Source: Clostridiales bacterium (GTDB lineage Bacteria > Bacillota > Clostridia > Oscillospirales > Oscillospiraceae). Taken from it: a stretch of DNA of 64,000 nt. Location: positions 48,719-112,718 of the forward strand of contig JALFJQ010000039.1 in assembly GCA_022775085.1 (NCBI GenBank), given 5' to 3'. The notes under the pieces are model-generated. The model did no database searches and was not told the origin of the DNA. It saw only the letters and a list, made by a program, of their open reading frames with translations. Numbering within the stretch: the first letter of the stretch is position 1; each line of letters starts with the position of its first letter. Position numbers and translations under genes: made by a program. Below, one piece after another: positions 48,195-56,524 of this stretch.

Positions 48195-49367
48195 ATGGCG
48201 GGAGAACGGATTCTCCATGCCAAAGAGGAACGCCGTCCGGCATCAGGGCGGACAGGCGATACGGTTGATTACCCCTTTCTGATTCTGGTGCTGCTGCTTC
48301 TGGCGGTGGGGCTGACCATGCTGTATTCTGCCAGCTACGCCCAGAGTGAGTACGACACCGGCTATGAAATTTCCACAAAATATCTGCAAAAGCAGGGTTT
48401 CTGCGCCCTCATTGGGCTGGCTGCCATGTTCTTTTTCAGCCGGATTCCGGTGAAGGTATGGTATCGTTTCGCATGGCCTCTGTATGGGGTCAGCATTGTG
48501 CTCCTCCTGTCCGTGCTGGTCATTGGACAGGAGGTCAACGGGGCGAAGCGCTGGATTAACCTGGCGGGCATCCAGTTCCAGCCCTCGGAGGTGGCAAAGT
48601 TCACCATGATCGTCCTGTTCGCAAAACTGACCCGCCGATATGGACAGGATGCCAAGCGGTTCCGCTATGGGGTGCTGGGCTTTGGCGGGGCGCTGATGGG
48701 CATTCTGATTCCGCTGGCGCTGGAAAAGCATCTGTCTGCCATCATGCTCATGGGCATGGTGGCGGTGGTCATGATGTTCGTGGCGGGCACCAGCCCCAAG
48801 TGGCTGCTGACAGGGGCCGCCGCCGCGGCTGTATTTGTCATCATTTACATCAGCTTCATGGGCTATGCCGGTGACCGGGTCACGGCCTGGCTCCATCCGG
48901 AGCAGGACCCCGGGGACACGGGCTATCAGATCCTTCAGTCCCTCTACGCCATCGGCTCCGGCGGGCTGTTCGGCCTGGGCTTCGGCAAGTCCCGGCAGAA
49001 ATATCTGTACCTGCCCTTCCAGTACAACGACTATATTTTCGCCATCTGCTGCGAGGAGCTGGGTCTCATCGGGGCGCTGGCCATCATCGCTCTGTTCGCC
49101 CTGACCATTCTGCGGGGCTACTGGATCGCCCTGCACGCTGTGGACCGGTTCTCCACCGTTCTGGCCTCGGGCCTTGTGACCCTCATCGCGGTGCAGACCA
49201 TTTTGAACCTTTGCGTTGTCACGAACCTGCTTCCCTCCACCGGTATCTCCCTGCCGTTCTTTTCCTACGGCGGCACGGCACTGGCGGTGAATTTGGGGGA
49301 AATGGGCATCGTTTTACAAATATCCCGATTTCGAAATCATAGAAAGCTTCAGGAGGAACCTCTATGA
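48195..49367 (+). CDS. ftsW: Lipid II polymerase FtsW (SEDS family)
   Basis: FtsW polymerises lipid II at the division site with the class B PBP encoded at 41962. The 390 residues start with a short cytoplasmic tail, then ten membrane helices: YPFLILVLLLLAVGLTMLYS, INLAGIQFQPSEVAKFTMIV, DPGDTGYQILQSLYAIGSGG, GLGFGKSRQKYLYLPFQYND, YIFAICCEELGLIGAL and the end STGISLPFFSYGGTALAVNL. ATG 48195 follows AAAGGAGCTTCC; in-frame codons upstream are repeat sequence. Its stop overlaps murG (ATGA). It differs from the FHA-linked SEDS protein at 25405. Confidence 0.95.
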   Translation: MAGERILHAKEERRPASGRTGDTVDYPFLILVLLLLAVGLTMLYSASYAQSEYDTGYEISTKYLQKQGFCALIGLAAMFFFSRIPVKVWYRFAWPLYGVSIVLLLSVLVIGQEVNGAKRWINLAGIQFQPSEVAKFTMIVLFAKLTRRYGQDAKRFRYGVLGFGGALMGILIPLALEKHLSAIMLMGMVAVVMMFVAGTSPKWLLTGAAAAAVFVIIYISFMGYAGDRVTAWLHPEQDPGDTGYQILQSLYAIGSGGLFGLGFGKSRQKYLYLPFQYNDYIFAICCEELGLIGALAIIALFALTILRGYWIALHAVDRFSTVLASGLVTLIAVQTILNLCVVTNLLPSTGISLPFFSYGGTALAVNLGEMGIVLQISRFRNHRKLQEEPL

Positions 49368-50485
49368 ACCTGATTTTTACCTGCGGCGGAACCGCGGGCC
49401 ATATTAACCCGGCCATCGCTGTGGCAAACCAGCTGCGGGAGAAATATCCGGACTGCAAGATCCTATTCATCGGCGCGGAAGGCCACATGGAAGAAAAACT
49501 GGTGCCCCAGGCGGGCTACGAGGTCATGTGCCTGCCCGGCTCCGGCTTGAGCCGGAAGCTGAATTTCGCGGGCCTGAAACAGAATATCCATGCGGTGAAA
49601 TGCGTACTGGGCGCGGTGAGCCAGTGCAAAAAGATCATCCGAGACTTTCAGGCCGACGCGGTCATCGGCACCGGCGGCTATGCCAGCTTTCCGGCGCTGT
49701 ACGCCGCCCAGTCCATGGGCATCCCCACCTGCGTCCACGAGAGCAACGCCGTTCCCGGCGTGACTACGAAATTGGCTGCCAGCCGGGCAACCCGTGTGCT
49801 GGTGGCCTTTGAAGAGAGCGTCCAGTATTATAAGCACCCGGAAAAAGTGGAAGTCGTGGGAATGCCCGTGCGCAAGGAGTTCCTGTTTACCACAAAAGAG
49901 CAGGCCCGTCAGGCGCTGGGCCTCACCGGGCAGGTGGTGGTTTCCGCCTTCGGTTCTCAGGGGGCCAAGGTCATGAACGAGACCATTGCGGATATGCTGC
50001 CGCTGGAGCAGAAGGACGGCTTCCCCTTCCACCACATCCACGCCACGGGCAGCTTCGGCAAGGAATGGATGCCCAAGCGGGTGAAGGACAACGGCGTGGA
50101 TTATGAGAGCTGTTCCGCCCTCGACATCCGGGAGTATATTTACGATATGCCCAATGTGCTGACAGCGGCGGATGTAGTGATTGGTCGCGCAGGCAGCGCA
50201 ACCTGCAATGAGATTGCCGCCGCGGGAACCCCCTGCATTCTCATTCCCTCTCCCAACGTGACCAATAACCATCAGGAGAAGAATGCCCGGGTGCTGGAAG
50301 CAGGGGGCGGCGCGGTGGTGCTGCTGGAAAAGGACTGCACCCCGGAGCGGCTTTACGGCCTGATCCGGCAGCTGCTGGCGGATGATGACCGCCGGGCGGA
50401 AATGTCCCGGAAGCTCCACGCCCAGATGAAGCTGGACGCTACGGACCGCATCTGCGCCATTGTGGAGGAGCTGACCAGGCACTAA
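49364..50485 (+). CDS. murG: UDP-GlcNAc:lipid I GlcNAc transferase
   Basis: MurG adds GlcNAc to lipid I on the inner membrane face to give lipid II. The 373 residues show the GT28 two-domain plan: FTCGGTAGHINPAIAVA, LVPQAGYEVMCLPGSGLSRK, VIGTGGYASFPALYAAQSMG, CVHESNAVPGVTTKLAA, AFGSQGAKVMNETI and VVIGRAGSATCNEIAAAGTP followed by LIPSPNVTNNHQEKNA. All substrate-binding Gly-rich loops are intact. The start overlaps the ftsW stop (ATGA), and divIB follows after 13 bp. Confidence 0.97.
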   Translation: MNLIFTCGGTAGHINPAIAVANQLREKYPDCKILFIGAEGHMEEKLVPQAGYEVMCLPGSGLSRKLNFAGLKQNIHAVKCVLGAVSQCKKIIRDFQADAVIGTGGYASFPALYAAQSMGIPTCVHESNAVPGVTTKLAASRATRVLVAFEESVQYYKHPEKVEVVGMPVRKEFLFTTKEQARQALGLTGQVVVSAFGSQGAKVMNETIADMLPLEQKDGFPFHHIHATGSFGKEWMPKRVKDNGVDYESCSALDIREYIYDMPNVLTAADVVIGRAGSATCNEIAAAGTPCILIPSPNVTNNHQEKNARVLEAGGGAVVLLEKDCTPERLYGLIRQLLADDDRRAEMSRKLHAQMKLDATDRICAIVEELTRH

Positions 50486-50498
50486 TCGGAGGAAACTT

Positions 50499-51905
50499 AT
50501 GGATACAACACAAAAGCCGCGGCAGGAGTCCCAGCGCCGCCCAACCCAGGAGGCCGGGACGCCGAAGCGTTCCCGCCCGGAGGGGGCGAAGGAGCCTCAG
50601 CGTCCTGCCCGTCCGGCAGAGGCTGGCCAGGACAGGCCGGTAAAACAGTCTGCCCAGCGTCCCCGTCCCACGGAGGAGCGCCGCCGTGCCCCGGAGGAAA
50701 GAAACGAAAGACCCAAGCGCCCGGCGGAAACGGCAGAGAAGCCGAAACGCCCGGAAGAGCGTACGGAGAAACCCAAGCACCCGGCGGAAAAGAAGGAAAC
50801 CCCGAAACGTCCGGCACCGAAGGCGGCAGCCCACCGGAAGGCCCCGACGGAAAAGAAAACGGCCCGCAAGGATGCCCCAAAACGCCGCCCCGCTGCGGAT
50901 CCCAACGATATTTCCAACAAAAAACGGGCCTACGGCAACAGTAAGCCCAAAAAGAAGTCCGCTGTGGTGGCTCTGATGGAGAGCATCGAGCAGCAGGCGA
51001 AGAAAAACGCGGAAAAGAAAAAGAATGGAAAAACCAACCGCCCCAAGCAGCCAACCCCCGCCGTGATCTACACCCAGCCCGCTGCCTTCAACAGGAATCG
51101 GCTGATCGTCCAGCTGGTGACGGTTACCGCTGTGGTGCTGGCGCTGGTCATCGGTCTGTCTGTGTTCTTCAAGGTGGAGCACATTTACGTGTCCGGCGCG
51201 GAGGTGTACAGCGAAAGCTCTATCACCGAAGTCTGCGGCATCAGCAAGGGCGACAACCTGCTAACCTTCAGCCACGCCCGGGCCGCCGCCCTGATCCAGG
51301 CAAACCGTCCCTATGTCCGGGAGGTACGTTTCGGTATAAAACTTCCGGATACCGTCAATATTATCATTGAAGAAGATGAGGTGGTTTACGCCATCAAGGA
51401 TCAGACCGGCCAGTGGTGGCTCATGAACTCCGACGGCCGGGTAGTGGAGCAGGGCAACAACGCCAAGGTTGCCAACAACACCCAGGTGCTGGGCGTGGCC
51501 CTGCAGGACCCTGTGCCCAATGAGCGGGGCGTGGCATTGGAGAGTGCTCCTGCCGCCGAGGAGGAGACCGCCGCCACCGAGGCTGCGGGGGAGACCGTGC
51601 CCTCCTCTGTCCCAGTAACCACCACCGGTGCCCAGCGTCTGGACGCGGCGCTTCAGATTCTGAAGGCGCTGGAAGAGAACGATATTGTAGGCAGTGCCGC
51701 CAGTGTGGATGTCAGCCGCATCGACGACATCATTCTTTGGTACGGCACCCGCTATCAGGTCAACCTGGGCGACAGCACCAACCTGGAGCACAAGATTGCC
51801 TGCATGAACGCGGTAATCGCCCAGTTGAGTGAGTATCAGTCCGGTGTTCTGGACTGCAGCTTCACCATTTGGCCCAATCAGGTGGGCTACACGCCGTTCT
51901 CATAA
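50499..51905 (+). CDS. divIB: FtsQ/DivIB-type division protein with long basic N-terminal region
   Basis: DivIB links FtsL/DivIC with septal synthesis. The 468-residue protein has a long cytoplasmic region (about 1-200) made of Lys, Arg, Pro and Glu with imperfect repeats such as KPKRPEERTEKPKHPAEKKE, probably disordered. One membrane helix follows (LIVQLVTVTAVVLALVIGLS, about 204-223), then a POTRA domain (VEHIYVSGAEVYSESSITEV, then GDNLLTFSHARAAALIQANR) and a beta domain (IIEEDEVVYAIKDQTGQWWL, MNSDGRVVEQG). An acidic Ala/Glu-rich insertion (SAPAAEEETAATEAAGETVP) interrupts the extracellular part. Usual DivIB has about 260-270 residues. ATG 50499 follows CGGAGGAAA. ftsA is missing after it. 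Confidence 0.9.
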   Translation: MDTTQKPRQESQRRPTQEAGTPKRSRPEGAKEPQRPARPAEAGQDRPVKQSAQRPRPTEERRRAPEERNERPKRPAETAEKPKRPEERTEKPKHPAEKKETPKRPAPKAAAHRKAPTEKKTARKDAPKRRPAADPNDISNKKRAYGNSKPKKKSAVVALMESIEQQAKKNAEKKKNGKTNRPKQPTPAVIYTQPAAFNRNRLIVQLVTVTAVVLALVIGLSVFFKVEHIYVSGAEVYSESSITEVCGISKGDNLLTFSHARAAALIQANRPYVREVRFGIKLPDTVNIIIEEDEVVYAIKDQTGQWWLMNSDGRVVEQGNNAKVANNTQVLGVALQDPVPNERGVALESAPAAEEETAATEAAGETVPSSVPVTTTGAQRLDAALQILKALEENDIVGSAASVDVSRIDDIILWYGTRYQVNLGDSTNLEHKIACMNAVIAQLSEYQSGVLDCSFTIWPNQVGYTPFS

Positions 51906-51957
51906 GGAATAGATGTAATAAATCTGTAAATAATTTGTCCATCAGGAAGATTTTCTA

Positions 51958-51986
51958 TTGACCAAATAGAAAATTAAGGATAGAAT
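51958..51986 (+). promoter_or_regulatory. Promoter of ftsZ
   Basis: TTGACC (51958-51963), 17-bp spacer, TAGAAT (51981-51986). Transcription would begin near 51993, about 70 nt before the ftsZ start. Confidence 0.7.
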
Positions 51987-52061
51987 AGAGGGAGCATGAG
52001 TAAAACGAATCGTAAGCGGAGTCCCCGCGACAGCGAACAGATACATAGGAGGAAGAGTAAT

Positions 52062-53192
<1,131 letters not shown>

Positions 53193-53201
53193 CGATTTTG
53201 C

Positions 53202-53234
53202 GCATCCCGGCCCCCAGCGGGTCGGGATGCTTTC
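53202..53234 (+). terminator. Terminator of ftsZ
   Basis: GCATCCCGGCCC (53202-53213) pairs with GGGTCGGGATGC (53219-53230) with a small internal mismatch, followed by TTTCT. The T-tract is short, so some read-through into the methyltransferase gene is likely. Confidence 0.7.
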
Positions 53235-53250
53235 TGTAAGGGGGAATCCT

Positions 53251-54006
53251 ATGGGCGCCTATGAAGCACTTGCGGCCAGCTATGACCGCCTGACGAATGA
53301 TGTGGACTACGGGGCCACTGTGGCTTTCTACCGGGAGATTTTGGCGCGGGAGGGCCTGCGCCCCAGAACTGCCGTTGACCTGGCCTGCGGCACGGGATCG
53401 GTCAGTATGCTGCTGGCAGAGCAGGGCCTTACGGTCACCGGCGTGGATCTGTCCGAGGAAATGCTGACCGTGGCCCAGCAGAAGGCGGGCGATCTGGAAA
53501 ACCCGCCCCGGTTCGTCCGCCAGAGCCTGCAAAATCTGGTTCTGCCCCGGGGCGTGGATCTGGCGGTGTGCGCTTTGGACAGTCTGGACTACATCACAGA
53601 CCCAAAAGACTGCGCCGAGGCCATCCGACGGGTCTACCGGGCTTTAAATCCCGGCGGTATCTTTATTTTCGATGTGAACACCCCCGAGAAACTCCGTGCC
53701 ATGGACGGACAGGTATTTCTGGACGAGGACGACGATGTATACTGCGTCTGGCGGGGCGAATTTGACGAAAAAACCAACATCTGCTCCTACGGCATGGATC
53801 TGTTCCAACGTCGTGGAAATCTCTGGCAGCGCTCCTTCGAGGAGCACAGGGAGTACGCCTACAGCGCGGAACAGCTGACCGGGTACTTAAAGTCGGCAGG
53901 ATTTACCCACATCCGGGTCTATGGAGACCGCCGGATGGAGCCGCCCCGGGCCGGGGAGCAGCGGATCTATTTCAAAGCGAGAAAGGGAAGAATACGATAT
54001 GAATGA
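53251..54006 (+). CDS. Class I SAM-dependent methyltransferase
   Basis: The 251-residue protein starts MGAYEALAASYDRLTNDVDY and has SAM motif I VDLACGTGSVSMLLAEQG, motif II VTGVDLSEEMLTVA and the later region LDSLDYITDPKDCAEAIRRV with YRALNPGGIFIFDVNTPEKL. This matches the small methyltransferases of the UbiE/CypM type found in Firmicutes, of unknown substrate. ATG 53251 follows AAGGGGGAA. Its end overlaps hslO by 8 bp, so they are co-translated. Confidence 0.88.
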   Translation: MGAYEALAASYDRLTNDVDYGATVAFYREILAREGLRPRTAVDLACGTGSVSMLLAEQGLTVTGVDLSEEMLTVAQQKAGDLENPPRFVRQSLQNLVLPRGVDLAVCALDSLDYITDPKDCAEAIRRVYRALNPGGIFIFDVNTPEKLRAMDGQVFLDEDDDVYCVWRGEFDEKTNICSYGMDLFQRRGNLWQRSFEEHREYAYSAEQLTGYLKSAGFTHIRVYGDRRMEPPRAGEQRIYFKARKGRIRYE

Positions 54007-54877
54007 TTATCTGGTTCGCGGCATGAGCATGGACGGCTTTGTGAAGGCTGTAGCCATCCGCTCCACGGAGTTGGTGCGCCGGGGGGCAGAGATCCAAAAG
54101 ACCACGCCCAACGCCACAGCGGCCTTTGGACGGGCCCTGACGGCGGCTTCCATGATGGGCAACATGCAGAAGGTGGAGAACGGCTCCATGACCCTGCAAA
54201 TTCGCGGCGGAGGTCCCATCGGCACCATTACGGTGGTCTCCGACGCCGGGGGCAATGTCCGGGGCTGTGTCACGGAGCCGAGAGTGCCGCTGGTGGAGAA
54301 ATATCCCGGCAAGCTGGACGTGGGCGCCACCGTGGGTACCAACGGCACCATTACGGTCATTCGGGATTTGCAGATGAAGGAGCCTTACATCGGCTCCACG
54401 GAGCTGGTATCCGGCGAAATCGGTGATGACGTGACGGCTTATTTCGCCCAGAGTGAGCAGGTGCCTACGGCCTGTGCCCTTGGCGTGCTGGTGGACCGGG
54501 ATACCAGCGTGAAGGTGGCGGGCGGCTACATTTTGCAGCTGCTGCCCGGCGCGCCGGAGGAAACGATTGCCACGCTGGAGGAAGGCATTCAGCGTGCCGG
54601 TGCGGTGACGCCCATGCTGGAAGCCGGCATGACTCCGGAGGAGATCTTAGGTCAGGTCTGCGGCAGCCTGGGCGTGGTGTTCATGGAGACCGCAGAGGTC
54701 AGCTACCGGTGCTACTGCTCCCGGCATCGGGTGGAAAGCGCTCTTATCAGCCTTGGCCGGGAGGAGCTGACCCAGATCATGGAGGAGGGAAAACCTTTCC
54801 CCGTGGAGTGCCAGTTCTGCGACACCGTGTACACCTTTACGCCGGAGGATGTGAAGGAACTGCTGAAAAGAATCTGA
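53999..54877 (+). CDS. hslO: Redox-regulated chaperone Hsp33
   Basis: Hsp33 is a holdase switched on by oxidation of four zinc-bound Cys. The 292 residues show YLVRGMSMDGFVKAVAIRST, the core GRALTAASMMGNMQ, LQIRGGGPIGTITVVSDAGG, NVRGCVTEPRVPL and YFAQSEQVPTACALGVLVDR. The redox centre is CYC at about 238-240 and CQFC at 271-274, so both CxC and CxxC motifs are intact. Length is typical. ATG 53999 follows AAGGGAAG and overlaps the preceding methyltransferase gene. In an anaerobe it would protect during oxygen or hypochlorite stress. Confidence 0.97.
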   Translation: MNDYLVRGMSMDGFVKAVAIRSTELVRRGAEIQKTTPNATAAFGRALTAASMMGNMQKVENGSMTLQIRGGGPIGTITVVSDAGGNVRGCVTEPRVPLVEKYPGKLDVGATVGTNGTITVIRDLQMKEPYIGSTELVSGEIGDDVTAYFAQSEQVPTACALGVLVDRDTSVKVAGGYILQLLPGAPEETIATLEEGIQRAGAVTPMLEAGMTPEEILGQVCGSLGVVFMETAEVSYRCYCSRHRVESALISLGREELTQIMEEGKPFPVECQFCDTVYTFTPEDVKELLKRI

Positions 54878-54951
54878 TTTTTCCCGATTTCCGCCTGAAA
54901 TAACAGGAAAAACGCACAAAAAAATAGGACGAAAAAAATCAGAAAAAACGC

Positions 54952-54980
54952 TTGACAAAATGGTGGGTATTGTGTATAAT
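54952..54980 (+). promoter_or_regulatory. Promoter of the tRNA pair
   Basis: TTGACA (54952-54957), 17-bp spacer, TATAAT (54975-54980): a perfect consensus promoter about 40 bp upstream of tRNA-Val. Confidence 0.9.
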
Positions 54981-55020
54981 AAGCCACGTCGCTGAGGTGA
55001 GCAACGCCGAAAGCGAGTTC

Positions 55021-55096
55021 GGGAGCATAGCTCAGCTGGGAGAGCATCTGCCTTACAAGCAGGAGGTCACTGGTTCGAGCCCTGTTGTTCCCACCA
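55021..55096 (+). tRNA. tRNA-Val (anticodon UAC)
   Basis: A complete cloverleaf is visible: acceptor GGGAGCA/TGTTCCC, D stem GCTC/GAGC, anticodon stem TCTGC/GCAGG with loop CTTACAA (anticodon TAC), variable AGGTC, T loop TTCGAGC, then A and encoded CCA. The T stem ACTGG/CCTGT has one T-T mismatch where CCAGT would pair fully. It is co-transcribed with tRNA-Asp. Confidence 0.95.
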
Positions 55097-55104
55097 CCAT
55101 ATTT

Positions 55105-55181
55105 GGCCCGGTGGTGCAGTCGGTTAGCACGCCAGCCTGTCACGCTGGAGGTCGACGGTTCGAGTCCGTTCCGGGTCGCCA
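55105..55181 (+). tRNA. tRNA-Asp (anticodon GUC)
   Basis: Complete cloverleaf: acceptor GGCCCGG/CCGGGTC, D stem GTGC/GCAC, anticodon stem CCAGC/GCTGG with loop CTGTCAC (anticodon GTC), variable AGGTC, T stem GACGG/CCGTT, T loop TTCGAGT, discriminator G and encoded CCA. It begins 8 bp after tRNA-Val. Confidence 0.97.
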
Positions 55182-55184
55182 GGT

Positions 55185-55215
55185 AAGCCACCCACTTGGG
55201 TGGCTTATTCTTTTA
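55185..55215 (+). terminator. Terminator of the tRNA operon
   Basis: AAGCCACCC (55185-55193), ACTT loop and GGGTGGCTT (55198-55206) followed by ATTCTTTTA. Confidence 0.88.
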
Positions 55216-55325
55216 TTGACAAAATTTTTTCTGCTTTAGCTATATCCTTTTTGCATGATCTGTGCTATACTGTATCAGTAAGAGTATCGTGTCGGAAAAA
55301 CGGCTTTCAGAAAGGATGAGGTTCC

Positions 55326-56477
55326 TTGACTCGCTTTATCCGACAGCTGTGCGGACTGCTGACCGCTTTTGCGCTTGCTGTCTCCATCGTAATCCCTGCC
55401 CACGCAGACCAGGATGAACTGCTTTCCGTCGATGAGGAATCGGCGGCTATGGGCGAAGGATACTACATAGAGCTGCCCGAAGAATCCGCAGAGGATTCCC
55501 AGGCCGCGCCTACCGATCCGGACGCCGCAGCGCAAGCGGATCCCCCCTCCGGAAAGAGAGACTGGACGGAGGTCTATACCCACGAATTTCCTCTGTACTC
55601 CCAGCTGGACTATCCCAACCAGCGCTACGGCAGCGGCACCATTGCCACCAGCGGCTGCAGCATCACCTCCCTCGCCATGGTGGCCTCCTATCTGACCGGC
55701 CATGCATACTACCCCGATGAGCTGGCAAAGTATTTTGGCGGCTATGGAGAAAACAACGTTCAGCGTCTGGAATACGCTGCCCAGCAATTGAAGCTGCCCA
55801 TCCACAAGGCAGACACCATTCTGGATGTGTTTGCCGCGATGAAAAATGGCGATGTTGCCATCCTTCTGATGAACCATATGTCCATTTTTACGGAGACCCA
55901 GCACTTTATCGTCCTCACCGGCATCAATGAAGAGACCGGGAAGTACATGGTCTACGATTCCTATCCGCCCAACTACGAAAAGTGGGATCTGAAACGGGGC
56001 TTTGTGGAGGGATTTGAGGAAAAGGATCTGATGCTGGGCTACTGCGGCGGCTGGATCTTCAGCATCCGGGGTATGCCGGAGATTCCCTTCATCTACACCG
56101 AAGAAAAGCCCGAGGCAGACCCCCGCTACGGCGTGGAGCTGACCTGGGATGAGCAGCAGCTGCTGGCAAAGCTCATTTGGCTGGAGGCCCGGGGTGAATC
56201 CAAGGAGGGCCAGCAGGCTGTGGCCGAAGTGGCGCTCAACCGTCTGGTTTCCGGAGAATACGGTGATACCCTGAGTGAAGTCATCTATGGCGAGGGCCAG
56301 TTCCGGACCACCCCCTTCCTGGACGAGGCAGAAGCCTGGCAAGCCCAGTACGAGGCCATCGACGCCGCTCTGGACGGCCCCAACATTCTCCCCATGGATG
56401 TCATGCATTTTGCCACCTATCCGGAAAACGACCGTGTCTGGGGAAAAATCGGCGGACATATCTTCTGCTACGGATAG
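55326..56477 (+). CDS. Exported C39-type peptidase fused to a SleB-like cell-wall hydrolase
   Basis: The 383 residues start with a signal peptide (RQLCGLLTAFALAVSIVIPA then HAD). After an acidic linker, a papain-like C39-type domain spans about 85-265: SGCSITSLAMVASYLTG with the candidate catalytic Cys, TQHFIVLTGINEETG with the His, and MVYDSYPP with the Asp. From about 275 a SleB/CwlJ-type (Hydrolase_2) domain follows: LLAKLIWLEARGESKEGQQA, then VAEVALNRLVSGEYGDTLSE and the GEGQF motif. SleB-type enzymes cleave peptidoglycan, including spore cortex. The start is TTG 55326 after AAAGGATGAGG. Joining the two domains suggests a wall-remodelling role. Confidence 0.85.
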   Translation: MTRFIRQLCGLLTAFALAVSIVIPAHADQDELLSVDEESAAMGEGYYIELPEESAEDSQAAPTDPDAAAQADPPSGKRDWTEVYTHEFPLYSQLDYPNQRYGSGTIATSGCSITSLAMVASYLTGHAYYPDELAKYFGGYGENNVQRLEYAAQQLKLPIHKADTILDVFAAMKNGDVAILLMNHMSIFTETQHFIVLTGINEETGKYMVYDSYPPNYEKWDLKRGFVEGFEEKDLMLGYCGGWIFSIRGMPEIPFIYTEEKPEADPRYGVELTWDEQQLLAKLIWLEARGESKEGQQAVAEVALNRLVSGEYGDTLSEVIYGEGQFRTTPFLDEAEAWQAQYEAIDAALDGPNILPMDVMHFATYPENDRVWGKIGGHIFCYG

Positions 56478-56490
56478 CAAAACAGAATAT

Positions 56491-56523
56491 CGGGCACATG
56501 GGAAAGCCATGTGCCCGTTTTTT
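56491..56523 (+). terminator. Terminator after the C39/SleB gene
   Basis: CGGGCACATGG (56491-56501) and CCATGTGCCCG (56507-56517) form a perfect 11-bp stem followed by T6. The T-tract ends 2 bp before the convergent GH3 stop codon. Confidence 0.92.
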
Positions 56524-56524
56524 G

